DNA from: Bacteroidota bacterium
GTDB taxonomy: Bacteria; Bacteroidota; Bacteroidia; Bacteroidales; JACABE01
Direction: 5' to 3'
Length of the DNA stretch: 64,000 nucleotides
NCBI GenBank assembly: GCA_026391675.1
Contig: JAPLDQ010000021.1
Coordinates: forward strand, 1 to 64,000
A program made the translations under genes and the position numbers. Under the pieces are notes generated by a model. The model did no database searches and was not told the origin of the DNA. It was given only the letters and a program-made list of their open reading frames with translations. Within the stretch, counting starts at the first letter, position 1; each line of letters opens with the position of its first letter. Shown here piece by piece: positions 53,397 through 61,845 of this stretch.

Positions 53397-55175
53397 TTAC
53401 TGTAAAGAGATGGCGTCAAATTTACATCTTGCATAGCAATCACCACATTTAATGCACATTTCCTGATGAATAAAATGTACTTTTTTCTTTTCTCCGGTAA
53501 TGGCTTTAACAGGACATTTTACTGCACAAATCGTACATCCGGTACATTTATCTTCAATAATTTCGTAAGTTAATAATGCTTTACATGCTTTTGCAGGACA
53601 TTTTTTAGCAAAAATATGGGCTTCATACTCATCGCGGAAATATTTAAGTGTTGTTAGTACAGGATTAGGTGCTGTCTGTCCCAGACCGCATAATGAATTA
53701 TCTTTAATCTGTACTGCCAGTTCTTCCAGTTTTGCAATATCACTTTCTTCACCTTTACCTTCGGTTATTCTGTTTAAAATTTCAAGCATACGCTTTGTTC
53801 CAATCCGGCAGAAGGTACATTTACCACAGGATTCTTCCTGGGTAAAATTCAGGAAGAATTTAGCGATGTCAACCATACAGGTTGTTTCATCCATAACTAC
53901 CATACCACCTGAGCCCATAATGGCACCGGTTGCATTTACTGAATCATAATCAACAATAGTATCAGCAAGGAATTCAGGGATACAACCACCTGAAGGGCCA
54001 CCCAACTGAACAGCCTTGAACTTTTTCCCATTGGGAATGCCACCGCCGAGTTTAAAAATAATATCACGAATTGTAATTCCCATCGGTACTTCAACTAAAC
54101 CTGAATGATTGATTTTTCCGGCCAGTGCAAATACTTTGGTGCCTTTGCTTTTTTCTGTACCATATTTGGAATAAGCTGCAGCACCATTATAAATTATCCA
54201 TGGAATATTGGCAAAGGTTTCAACATTGTTGATGTTGGTTGGCTTGCGCCATAAACCTGATTCAGCAGGAAAGGGTGGACGCTTGCGGGGCATACCTCTT
54301 TCTCCTTCCACTGAAGCAATTAATGCTGTTTCTTCACCACAAACAAAAGCACCTGCACCTTCCTTAATATGAATGTCGAAATTAAAATCTTTAATTCCTA
54401 AAATGTTTTTTCCAAGATAAGCTTTTTCTCTTGCCTGATCAATGGCTATATTCAAACGTTTAATAGCCAGCGGATATTCAGCCCGGCAATAGATAACACC
54501 ATCAGTTGCACCTATGGCATAAGCACCGATTATCATGCCTTCCAATACTGCATGAGGGTCACCTTCCAGTAATGAGCGGTCCATAAATGCACCGGGGTCA
54601 CCTTCATCGGCATTACAAATGATGAATTTCTCATCTGATTTGTTATTCCGGGCAAATCTCCATTTCATTCCGGTAGAAAAACCACCGCCACCACGACCCC
54701 TTAATCCTGAATCGAGTATGCATTGTATAACATCCTCATAACTGATTTTTTCTTTAGCAATTTTTCTGATAGACGCATAACCCAGTTGTGATTCATAATC
54801 TTCAATGGATTCAGGGTCTATCATACCACAATGGCGTAAAGCAATCTTTACCTGATCATCAAAGAATTTATTATCAACGGTATCAAACAAAGCGGTTTTT
54901 ACAACATATTCCTTAACAGGCTCCTGTTTAACAACATGTTTTTCTATTATTTCCAGGGCCCGTTTCTCATCCACATTCCCATAAATGTAAGAACCTGTTG
55001 CATCAATGATTTCTACCAATGGCTCACGAAAACACATACCGATACAACTGGTTTTCCCTAATTCAAAATCCAGTTTATCAGCTGTTTTCAGTGCTTCCAG
55101 TTTTTGATAGGTTTTAAAGGCACCGGCAGCTATTCCGCAACTGCCCAATCCTACTATAACTTTAGTTTTTTCCAT
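53397..55175 (-). CDS. HydB/NuoF-like flavoprotein subunit, StnB-like
   Basis: Started at the ATG at 55175, the protein has 592 residues. A GTG at 55193 lies inside a GCCACTAAGG repeat and is less likely. The N-terminal thioredoxin-like region has C13, C44, C48. The FMN/NADH site is 'GLRGRGGGGFSTGMKWRF' (157) with 'CNADEGDPGAFMDRSLLEGD'. C450, C453, C456, C496 hold a [4Fe-4S] cluster, and 'CPAKAC' (526-531) matches the HydB metal site. Two ferredoxin motifs end it (C544-C554, C574-C584). This is the HydB/StnB architecture, the site of flavin-based bifurcation in HydBC-type modules. Confidence 0.9.
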   Translation of the reverse strand: MEKTKVIVGLGSCGIAAGAFKTYQKLEALKTADKLDFELGKTSCIGMCFREPLVEIIDATGSYIYGNVDEKRALEIIEKHVVKQEPVKEYVVKTALFDTVDNKFFDDQVKIALRHCGMIDPESIEDYESQLGYASIRKIAKEKISYEDVIQCILDSGLRGRGGGGFSTGMKWRFARNNKSDEKFIICNADEGDPGAFMDRSLLEGDPHAVLEGMIIGAYAIGATDGVIYCRAEYPLAIKRLNIAIDQAREKAYLGKNILGIKDFNFDIHIKEGAGAFVCGEETALIASVEGERGMPRKRPPFPAESGLWRKPTNINNVETFANIPWIIYNGAAAYSKYGTEKSKGTKVFALAGKINHSGLVEVPMGITIRDIIFKLGGGIPNGKKFKAVQLGGPSGGCIPEFLADTIVDYDSVNATGAIMGSGGMVVMDETTCMVDIAKFFLNFTQEESCGKCTFCRIGTKRMLEILNRITEGKGEESDIAKLEELAVQIKDNSLCGLGQTAPNPVLTTLKYFRDEYEAHIFAKKCPAKACKALLTYEIIEDKCTGCTICAVKCPVKAITGEKKKVHFIHQEMCIKCGDCYARCKFDAISLQ

Positions 55176-55187
55176 AATTTCTATATT

Positions 55188-55282
55188 TGCCACTAAGGCA
55201 CTAAGACACTAAGTTTTATACTATTTCAATTTTTTTTAAACACCAAGTACTTTAAGTTTTCCAGGTACTCAAGGCACTTTTT
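55188..55282. repeat. GCCACTAAGG and AAGTACTTTAAG repeats at a subunit-gene junction
   Basis: TTTGCCACTAAGGCACTAAG (55187-55206) and then AGTACTTTAAGTTTTCCAGG and CTCAAGGCAC (about 55244-55277) occupy the gap between the NuoE-like and HydB-like genes. They use the same words as the arrays at 281-342 and 49535-49603. Confidence 0.65.
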
Positions 55283-55284
55283 TA

Positions 55285-55803
55285 TTAATTGCTTTCTTTT
55301 ATCCTGATATTTTTAATGATATTAACTGCCTCTTTACCGGTAAGCTTAGCAAAAGTGTCATCACCTATCATCATGGCAGGAGCAAGTGAACAGCATCCCA
55401 GGCAAGCCACTGATTCCAAAGTAAACAGACGATCCTTTGTGGTTTCTCCATCCAAAACTTCCAGTGATTCCTGTATGGCTTCAGTGATGAGATTGGCATT
55501 TTGAACATGGCAGGCTGTTCCGTGACAAACTTTAATGATATGTTTACCAACCGGTTTTAAACGGAATTGAGCATAAAATGTAGCTACACCGTACATATCG
55601 CTTAATTTCAGGCCGGTTACTTCCGAAATTTTAATAAAGGCATCAGTCGGAATATAACCAAATGTATGTTGGCATCCTTGTAAAATAGGTATTAAATTAC
55701 CTTTTTTACCTTTATACTTAGCTAACAACGGGTCAATTAAGCTCAGATCAACCTTGTCATTGTCCTGATATTCCTGATTTTTTTTAATTCTTTCTATACG
55801 CAT
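55285..55803 (-). CDS. NuoE/HydC-like [2Fe-2S] subunit, StnA-like
   Basis: The 172-residue thioredoxin-like protein has the NuoE cysteines C93, C98, C134 and C138 in 'HIIKVCHGTACHVQNANLI' and 'ESVACLGCCSLAPAMMIGDD'. The N-terminal helical region is 'LIPILQGCQHTFGYIPTDAF'. In complex I it pairs with NuoF and holds the N1a cluster; in HydABC and Stn complexes the equivalent subunit completes the bifurcating flavin module. It is the first gene of the set, and the HydB-like gene follows at a distance of about 110 bp. Confidence 0.92.
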   Translation of the reverse strand: MRIERIKKNQEYQDNDKVDLSLIDPLLAKYKGKKGNLIPILQGCQHTFGYIPTDAFIKISEVTGLKLSDMYGVATFYAQFRLKPVGKHIIKVCHGTACHVQNANLITEAIQESLEVLDGETTKDRLFTLESVACLGCCSLAPAMMIGDDTFAKLTGKEAVNIIKNIRIKESN

Positions 55804-55807
55804 ACTG

Positions 55808-55825
55808 CTGTATTATTTATTACAG
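55808..55825 (-). other. Short hairpin just upstream of the NuoE-like gene
   Basis: CTGTA and TACAG around an AT loop lie in the mRNA leader immediately before the ATG at 55803. The stem is only 5 bp, so it may be without meaning, but it would sit next to the ribosome-binding region. Confidence 0.3.
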
Positions 55826-56011
55826 CTAAAATATAAATTATTTTTTAGTTTGCAAGTTTTTATAAAAAATATTTTTTTATTTATAAAACTTATTCAGAAA
55901 GGATTAAGCTGAAAACAAAATAGCCATTGTTCAAAGACATAAAGGTTTTTTTTATTTTTGACTTTCGTGGTATTAGAATAATTGAATAAACAGGTTTTTA
56001 TTGAAAATGAA

Positions 56012-56019
56012 TATATTTG
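56012..56019 (+). promoter_or_regulatory. Probable -7 element of the 56040 gene
   Basis: TATATTTG matches TAnnTTTG. It lies 21 bp before the ATG at 56040 and inside the longer reading frame that begins at 56007, so it favours the downstream start. Confidence 0.5.
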
Positions 56020-56039
56020 CAAAAGGAAATTTAATAATT

Positions 56040-56558
56040 ATGGAAATTATTAGTAATGCACAATTAACAGAAGAAGACATAAAGGAATTAAAATATAATT
56101 GCAGAGCAGGAATTGCTGTTCCTGTCTTAATGTTTTTAATAGGTTCAAGTCTTACTGTTTTTATTGAATTTTTTAATCTGGCCAATACTGTTATGTTTAT
56201 TACAAAATTCCAGGTTATTATGTTATCTGAAGTATTTATCTTAATAATTTGTTCTTTAACCAGTTATCTGATGCTTCGTAAGCTGGTAACTGATATAAGA
56301 AATGGTGAAAAAATTGTTGAAAAACGAATTGTAAGTCAGAAAGATGAAATGGAAGATTATGAAGCAGGTAGTGCTACATTATATATAGGGCAGGAAATGA
56401 ATCCTTTTGAAAAATATTCGATAGTGGTTGAGGGTAGTTTGTACAGGGTTGATAAAGAACTTTATAATGCGGTTGAAATCGGCGATAATGTTTATTTTCA
56501 TTATGCTCCGGTAAGTAAGTACCGGATAAAAATTACTGCAAAAAAGACAGATTATTAA
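56040..56558 (+). CDS. Small membrane protein of unknown function
   Basis: With the ATG at 56040 the protein has 172 residues. It has two membrane helices (about 22-45 'AVPVLMFLIGSSLTVFIEFF' and 58-78 'VIMLSEVFILIICSLTSYLM'). A soluble C-terminal part of about 85 residues follows, with 'FEKYSIVVEGSLYRVDKELY' and 'EIGDNVYFHYAPVSKYRIKI', which looks like a small beta-domain. I do not recognise the family. An upstream in-frame ATG at 56001 is disfavoured because a promoter element lies between the two. Confidence 0.55.
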   Translation: MEIISNAQLTEEDIKELKYNCRAGIAVPVLMFLIGSSLTVFIEFFNLANTVMFITKFQVIMLSEVFILIICSLTSYLMLRKLVTDIRNGEKIVEKRIVSQKDEMEDYEAGSATLYIGQEMNPFEKYSIVVEGSLYRVDKELYNAVEIGDNVYFHYAPVSKYRIKITAKKTDY

Positions 56559-56695
56559 AAGATAAAGCGTTTAAAACAATTTTACTTCTTACATTTGCCA
56601 TTAATTATTATAATAATGTTGAATTTTCTTTGAAGCAAATGAATACATTTATTATAGCAAAATAATTTAAATTATTAAAATATAAAATGAACTAA
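56559..56695. other. AT-rich gap without gene
   Basis: 137 bp of AT-rich sequence between two small plus-strand genes. No hairpin terminator or repeat could be made out. Confidence 0.5.
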
Positions 56696-57082
56696 ATGAG
56701 TGAAAACAATAAATTATCAGAAAAATTTTTAGAAGTTTTACAGCACGAAGGTGTTGTAACAATCGTATCATGGGGTATTGAAACCCATGTGGCAAATACA
56801 TGGAATTCATACCTTGTAGTAACAGAAGATGAGCGTATTCTGATTCCGGCTTATGGTTTCAGAAAGACCGAGAAAAACGTAGATGTAAATAATAAAGTTA
56901 AAATAACGTTGGGTAGTAAAGATGTGTTGGGATATAAGGATTATCCCGGAACAGGTTTTGTAATCGATGGAACTGCCAGATATATCAGTGAAGGCAGCGA
57001 ATATGATTTTATGAAAGAGAAATTCTCTTTTCTTACCAGGGTATTGGAGATTACAGTAGATACAGCAAAGCAAATGCTTTAG
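56696..57082 (+). CDS. Pyridoxamine 5'-phosphate oxidase-family flavoprotein
   Basis: The 128-residue protein has the split-barrel FMN-binding fold: 'FLEVLQHEGVVTIVSWGIET', 'HVANTWNSYLVVTEDERILI', 'NKVKITLGSKDVLGYKDYPG' and 'GTGFVIDGTARYISEGSEYD'. Small proteins of this kind bind FMN or F420-like cofactors and reduce varied substrates. The substrate here is unknown. It is co-directional with the membrane protein gene upstream and is followed by two strong hairpins. Confidence 0.8.
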   Translation: MSENNKLSEKFLEVLQHEGVVTIVSWGIETHVANTWNSYLVVTEDERILIPAYGFRKTEKNVDVNNKVKITLGSKDVLGYKDYPGTGFVIDGTARYISEGSEYDFMKEKFSFLTRVLEITVDTAKQML

Positions 57083-57116
57083 ATAAAGAGATTATCTTTT
57101 TATATAATAGTCCTTC

Positions 57117-57148
57117 AACCCGTCGGGTTTTTAAGAACCCGACGGGTT
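57117..57148. terminator. Perfect 13-bp hairpin, probable terminator
   Basis: AACCCGTCGGGTT (57117-57129) and AACCCGACGGGTT (57136-57148) form a GC-rich stem with a 6-nt loop. It ends 66 bp after the stop at 57082. There is no T-run of its own after the stem on the plus strand. Confidence 0.6.
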
Positions 57149-57167
57149 ATTGCACTAAAATCCAAAT

Positions 57168-57205
57168 AAAATCCCGATAGTGATAAAAATACTATCGGGA
57201 TTTTT
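57168..57205. terminator. Bidirectional terminator between the flavoprotein gene and ppdK
   Basis: AAAATCCCGATAGT and ACTATCGGGATTTTT form a perfect stem of about 14 bp with an 8-nt loop. T-runs occur on both strands, so it can end transcripts from both convergent genes (57082 and ppdK at 57248). Confidence 0.88.
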
Positions 57206-57247
57206 ATGTAAATATTCAAAAATAGCGAAGCTACTTCGGACTTCAAA

Positions 57248-59983
57248 CTATTTTTTAGCCTTTATCGAAGCATGAGCAGCAGCCAAACGTGCAATTGGCA
57301 CGCGGAATGGAGAGCAGCTTACATAGCTTAATCCTGTTCTGAAACAGAATTCAACTGATGCAGGGTCACCACCCTGTTCGCCGCAAATACCTACTTTAAG
57401 GTCGGGGCGGGTAGCACGTCCTTTGGTTACAGCCATTTCTATCAGTTGGCCGATACCTTCCTGATCAATGGTCTGGAATGGATCATTGGCTAATATTTTA
57501 TTATCCAGATAATCCTGCATAAATGCACCGGTATCATCGCGGCTGAATCCAAAACCCATCTGGGTTAAATCGTTGGTTCCGAATGAGAAGAACTGTGCTG
57601 TTTTAGCCATTTTGTTAGCCAGTAAACAGGCACGTGGAATTTCAATCATTGTACCATATAAATAGTCAATTTTTGCAACGCCAAACTTGGCACAAACTTC
57701 AGCATAAACTCTGTCAACGATAACTTTGGTAAAATCCAGTTCAGTAACATCGCAGGTAACAGGAACCATAATTTCTGGTTTTGGAGTTTTTCCTTCTTTT
57801 ACCAGTTCTACAGTAGCTTCAAATAAAGCACGGATCTGCATTTCAGTAACTTCAGGATAAGTAATACCCAAACGTACACCACGGTGTCCCATCATTGGAT
57901 TGGATTCGTGTAAAGCTTCACCACGTTTTGCAATAGCATCTGCACTAATACCTAATGCATTTGCCAGCTCAGCCTGATTTTCAGCGCCTTGTGGAACAAA
58001 CTCATGCAAAGGAGGATCCAGCAAACGGAAAGTTACAGGTAGAGTATCCATAGCTTCCAGTGTACCTTTATAATCTCTTTTTACATAAGATGCTAATTCA
58101 TCCAGAGCAATTCTGCGTTCGGCAACACCTTCGCTTAAAATCATTTTACGTAATAAGAATAAGGCTTTTTCAGTTCCTTTACCATAGAACATGTGTTCGG
58201 TACGGAAAAGACCGATACCTTCAGCGCCAAAACTGCGTGCAATTGCTGCATCAGCAGGAGTATCAGCATTGGTTCTTACACCCATGGTACGGAATTTATC
58301 AGCAATTTTCATGAACTGCTGGAAACGTGGATTTTCAGAAGCATCCATTAAATCAAGTGCTCCCAAATAAGCATAACCTTTGGTTCCGTCTAAAGTTAAG
58401 ACATCACCTTCTTTTATAACAACACCACTTTCTTTAATGCTAGCTTTTTTACCTTCAACATCAACATGTAAAGCGCCTGCACCAACGATACAGCATTTTC
58501 CCCAACCACGGGCTACAAGAGCAGCGTGAGAAGTCATACCACCACGGGCGGTTAAAATACCATCAGCAGCACGCATACCTTCAACATCTTCAGGATTGGT
58601 TTCTTCGCGGACCAGTAATACTTTTTCGCCTCTGCGTTGCCATTCAACAGCATCTTCAGCGGTAAATACCACTTTACCAACAGCAGCACCGGGACCGGCA
58701 GGTAAACCTTTTACAAAAGGCTGAGCACCTTTAAGCATGGCAGGATTAATGATAGGGTGTAATAATTCGTCTAATTGTGCAGGATCCAGACGTAAAACAG
58801 CAGTTTTTTCGTCGATGCGGCCTTCAGCCAACATATCCATAGCCATATTTAAAGCAGCAGTACCGGTACGTTTACCAACACGGCACTGTAACATGTATAA
58901 TTTACCTTCCTGTATGGTGAATTCGATATCAAGCATATCGTGGAATGCATCTTCCAGACGGTTACGGATTTCAAATAATTCTTTATATGTATCTGACCAG
59001 ATTTCCTGCATGCTGTGCATGTGTTTGTTCTGTTCATTTTTTGTATCGTCATTCAAAGGATTTGGTGTACGGATACCAGCAACTACGTCTTCGCCCTGAG
59101 CATTGATTAACCATTCTCCATAGAAGAAGTTATCTCCGGTTGCAGGATTACGTGTAAAAGCAACACCTGTAGCAGATGTATCACCCATATTACCAAAAAC
59201 CATGGCCTGTACGTTCACAGCAGTACCCCAATCATCAGGAATACCTTCGATACGGCGGTAAGAAATGGCTTTTTTGCCGTTCCAGCTTTTGAAAACAGCT
59301 TTTATACCACCAAATAACTGTGCTTCTGCATCGTCAGGAAAATCTTGTCCCAATGATTTTTTAACTGCTTTTTTGAATTCTTCAGCCAGGAACTGTAAAT
59401 CTTCAGCTGATAAATCTGTATCTGATTTTACGCCTTTTTTATGTTTGTATTCATCCAGCATTTCATCCAGTAACTTACGGATACCTTTACCATCAGCAGG
59501 TTCCATACCTTCGGCTTTTTCCATAACCACATCGGCATACATCATAATTAAACGACGGTATGAATCCCAAACAAAACGAGGATTATTGGTTTTCTTTAAT
59601 AATGCTGGCAGTGTTTTTGAACTTAATCCGATGTTTAAAACGGTGTCCATCATACCCGGCATAGAAGAGCGGGCGCCTGAACGGCATGATAACAATAATG
59701 GATTTTCTGTATCACCATATTTCATTCCCATAGCTGCTTCAACTTTCTTCATGGCAGACCATACTTCTTCGGTTAATGAAGCCGGTAACTGGCAATCGTT
59801 TTCGTAATAAGCAGTACAGCATTCGGTAGAAATTGTAAAACCTGCAGGAACAGGTAATTCCAATAAACACATTTCGGCTAAGTTAGCACCTTTACCACCC
59901 AGCAAATTTTTCATGTCAGCTTTTCCATCGGCTTGTTTATTGCCAAAATAGTAGACATACTTTTGATTTTTTTCTGTAGACAT
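57248..59983 (-). CDS. ppdK: Pyruvate, phosphate dikinase
   Basis: The 911-residue protein is a full PpdK. The N-terminal ATP-grasp part contains 'KNLLGGKGANLAEMCLLELP' and 'SCRSGARSSMPGMMDTVLNI'. The central phosphohistidine domain has the catalytic His in 'GGMTSHAALVARGWGKCCIV'. The C-terminal PEP/pyruvate barrel includes 'FGAEGIGLFRTEHMF', 'SNPMMGHRGVRLGI' and 'GICGEQGGDPASVEFC' with the catalytic Cys. It converts pyruvate, ATP and phosphate to PEP, AMP and pyrophosphate, reversibly. It is used by many anaerobes in glycolysis or gluconeogenesis. Confidence 0.98.
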   Translation of the reverse strand: MSTEKNQKYVYYFGNKQADGKADMKNLLGGKGANLAEMCLLELPVPAGFTISTECCTAYYENDCQLPASLTEEVWSAMKKVEAAMGMKYGDTENPLLLSCRSGARSSMPGMMDTVLNIGLSSKTLPALLKKTNNPRFVWDSYRRLIMMYADVVMEKAEGMEPADGKGIRKLLDEMLDEYKHKKGVKSDTDLSAEDLQFLAEEFKKAVKKSLGQDFPDDAEAQLFGGIKAVFKSWNGKKAISYRRIEGIPDDWGTAVNVQAMVFGNMGDTSATGVAFTRNPATGDNFFYGEWLINAQGEDVVAGIRTPNPLNDDTKNEQNKHMHSMQEIWSDTYKELFEIRNRLEDAFHDMLDIEFTIQEGKLYMLQCRVGKRTGTAALNMAMDMLAEGRIDEKTAVLRLDPAQLDELLHPIINPAMLKGAQPFVKGLPAGPGAAVGKVVFTAEDAVEWQRRGEKVLLVREETNPEDVEGMRAADGILTARGGMTSHAALVARGWGKCCIVGAGALHVDVEGKKASIKESGVVIKEGDVLTLDGTKGYAYLGALDLMDASENPRFQQFMKIADKFRTMGVRTNADTPADAAIARSFGAEGIGLFRTEHMFYGKGTEKALFLLRKMILSEGVAERRIALDELASYVKRDYKGTLEAMDTLPVTFRLLDPPLHEFVPQGAENQAELANALGISADAIAKRGEALHESNPMMGHRGVRLGITYPEVTEMQIRALFEATVELVKEGKTPKPEIMVPVTCDVTELDFTKVIVDRVYAEVCAKFGVAKIDYLYGTMIEIPRACLLANKMAKTAQFFSFGTNDLTQMGFGFSRDDTGAFMQDYLDNKILANDPFQTIDQEGIGQLIEMAVTKGRATRPDLKVGICGEQGGDPASVEFCFRTGLSYVSCSPFRVPIARLAAAHASIKAKK

Positions 59984-60052
59984 AGTAAATATCCTTTTTA
60001 AGATTTATAATAAGTTGATTATATGTACTTTTCGAAAATTATAATGAATATG

Positions 60053-60083
60053 CAAATTTATGTTTTATTATCTAATTTTCAAA
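60053..60083 (-). promoter_or_regulatory. ppdK promoter (-33/-7)
   Basis: On the minus strand TTTG (60080-60083) and TAAATTTG (60053-60060) are separated by 19 bp, the ideal spacing. The predicted leader is about 62 nt, and AAAAAGGA lies just before the ATG at 59983. Confidence 0.7.
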
Positions 60084-60228
60084 AGGCATTTGTTAATTTA
60101 TTATCAATTATTTTAAATTATTTTATAGAAATATGTTTATTAGTCAATTATAGAGATAATGCTATTAAAATCTAAGGATAAAATAAATTATTGCTACTTC
60201 TGTTTTTATTATTAATTCTGTTTCTTGC
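60084..60228. other. Divergent intergenic region of ppdK and the HAD gene
   Basis: About 145 bp of AT-rich sequence between the two divergent promoters. I see no repeat or hairpin in it. Confidence 0.5.
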
Positions 60229-60236
60229 TATCTTTG
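60229..60236 (+). promoter_or_regulatory. Probable -7 element of the HAD hydrolase gene
   Basis: TATCTTTG matches TAnnTTTG, 29 bp before the ATG at 60266. It forms a divergent pair with the ppdK promoter. Confidence 0.55.
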
Positions 60237-60265
60237 TATAATTATGATAAAATTGAAAATCATTT

Positions 60266-60766
60266 ATGATAAAAGCCATTATTTTTGACTGGGGCGATAC
60301 GGTAATGCGTGATTTCCCTGAACTGAAAACGCCAATGTTTAGCTGGGAAAAAGTGGAGTATATTCCTGATGTTGAGCAAGCTTTAGAAATATTAATGAAC
60401 AAATATATATTGGTAATTGCCACCAATGCAGGCCAATCGGATACCAATGCCATGATTAAAGCATTGAAAAGAGTTGCTGCCGATAAATATTTCAGCTACT
60501 TCTTTTCTTCTAAAGACCTGGGTTTTGAGAAACCTGATATCCGCTTTTTTACCAGCATTGCATTAACTATTGAAATTAAACCTGAAGATTGTATTATGAT
60601 TGGCAATTTATACGAAAAAGATATATGCGGTGCAAAGGATGCAGGTATGTATACCATATTATATGATGAAAAATCTGTTGAAAATGCATTTCCAAAAGCT
60701 GACAGGATAATCCATTCCATGAAAACTTTAACTGATGCAATTAAATCCTTATCAATAAATGAATAA
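60266..60766 (+). CDS. HAD-family hydrolase
   Basis: The 166-residue protein opens with HAD motif I 'IKAIIFDWGDTVMRDFPE' (nucleophile Asp8, acid/base Asp12 in DxxxT form). Motif II lies in 'LVIATNAGQSDTNAMIKA' and motif III/IV in 'FEKPDIRFFTSI' and 'MIGNLYEKDICGAKDAGMYT'. It has no large cap domain, being shorter than typical subfamily I enzymes. It probably is a small-molecule phosphatase. It is followed by a secreted sialidase-like gene after 23 bp, with no obvious functional tie. Confidence 0.85.
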   Translation: MIKAIIFDWGDTVMRDFPELKTPMFSWEKVEYIPDVEQALEILMNKYILVIATNAGQSDTNAMIKALKRVAADKYFSYFFSSKDLGFEKPDIRFFTSIALTIEIKPEDCIMIGNLYEKDICGAKDAGMYTILYDEKSVENAFPKADRIIHSMKTLTDAIKSLSINE

Positions 60767-60789
60767 TCTAAAGAAGAAATTTTATTAAA

Positions 60790-61845
60790 ATGAAGATAAA
60801 ACTTTTTAATTTGCTTTTTCTATTATGTTTTTTAATAATAAATGTAATATCTCCTTGCATACAGGCTCAGGAAAAACCTTTATTTAACGTGCTGTCAAAT
60901 GAAACAATCTTTACTAATCCGGCATTTGCCCAATGCCATGCATCTACTCTTATTGAATTAAAAAAGGATAAATACATGGTTGCCTGGTTCGAAGGAAGTT
61001 ATGAAGGGTCCAAAGATGTTTGTATATGGGCTGCAATAAAGCATAAAGGAAAATGGAGTAATCCAAAAAAAATAGTTTGTGGTGATGTTTCTGATACACT
61101 TCACTATGCCTGCTGGAATCCGGTTTTGTTCAGAAGTGGAAAGAATGAAATCATTCTCTATTATAAGGTTGGCCCGTCACCCAGGGAATGGTGGGGGATG
61201 CAGCTGCATTCTTTTGATAATGGGGAAACCTGGGGTAAAGCACAAAGATTAAATAGCATTTTAGGACCTGTTAAAAATAAGCCTGTTACATCAACTAATG
61301 GATGTTGGTTAAATCCAACGAGTATTGAAACGATGGATAGATGGCAGGTATTTATTGAACGGTCAATAGATAAAGGTAAAACATGGCAGAATATAGCTGT
61401 CGATACTGCTAATCCTGCAAAAGTTATCCAACCCTGCCTGCTGCTTTATCCAAATGGGAAAATACAGGCTTTATGCCGCAGCAATCAGAACTATATTATG
61501 GAAAGCTGGTCAACAGATGATGGAAAAAGCTGGAGTCCACTGCAAAAAACGGATATTCTCAATCCAAATTCAGGAATTGATGCCATAACACTTACATCTG
61601 GTTTGCATCTCCTGGTTTATAATCCTATGATAAGCGGAAAAGATTGGGTGAACGGACGTAACAAATTATACCTTGCTTATTCAATAGATGGCAAAACCTG
61701 GATAGAATTTTATAAACTGGAAGATCAGCCTGAAGGAGAGTACAGTTATCCTGCTATTATTCAATCATCGGATGAAATAGTTCATATCATTTATACTTAC
61801 AATCGTAAAACAATTAAATATGTTTCTATAAAATTAATTCACTAA
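60790..61845 (+). CDS. Secreted sialidase-like BNR-repeat protein
   Basis: The 351-residue protein has a signal peptide (1-27, ending PCIQAQ). It carries the BNR_2-type opening 'AQCHASTLIELKKDKYMVAW' and 'FEGSYEGSKDVCIWAAIKHK', then 'NPVLFRSGKNEIILYYKVGP'. Four Asp-box-like motifs occur: 'SFDNGETW' (141), 'SIDKGKTW' (192), 'STDDGKSW' (241) and 'SIDGKTW' (near 301). This is the six-blade propeller of sialidases and relatives. Many members act on other glycans, so the substrate is not certain. It has no T9SS sorting domain. Confidence 0.8.
   Translation: MKIKLFNLLFLLCFLIINVISPCIQAQEKPLFNVLSNETIFTNPAFAQCHASTLIELKKDKYMVAWFEGSYEGSKDVCIWAAIKHKGKWSNPKKIVCGDVSDTLHYACWNPVLFRSGKNEIILYYKVGPSPREWWGMQLHSFDNGETWGKAQRLNSILGPVKNKPVTSTNGCWLNPTSIETMDRWQVFIERSIDKGKTWQNIAVDTANPAKVIQPCLLLYPNGKIQALCRSNQNYIMESWSTDDGKSWSPLQKTDILNPNSGIDAITLTSGLHLLVYNPMISGKDWVNGRNKLYLAYSIDGKTWIEFYKLEDQPEGEYSYPAIIQSSDEIVHIIYTYNRKTIKYVSIKLIH

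Noticed and set aside
49605-55803. Formate dehydrogenase or complex I peripheral arm
   Set aside because: The molybdopterin-fold part lacks the catalytic Cys/Sec motif, and no Nuo membrane subunits (NuoA, H, J-N) or NuoB-D/I are adjacent. The GltD-like domain is not part of either complex.
49605-55803. HydABC bifurcating hydrogenase
   Set aside because: The two small subunits fit HydB and HydC, but no protein in the window has the H-cluster motifs of an [FeFe]-hydrogenase.
59265-59807. Open frame of 180 codons antisense to ppdK
   Set aside because: It lies fully inside ppdK on the other strand, has a composition explained by the codons of ppdK and no recognisable domain.
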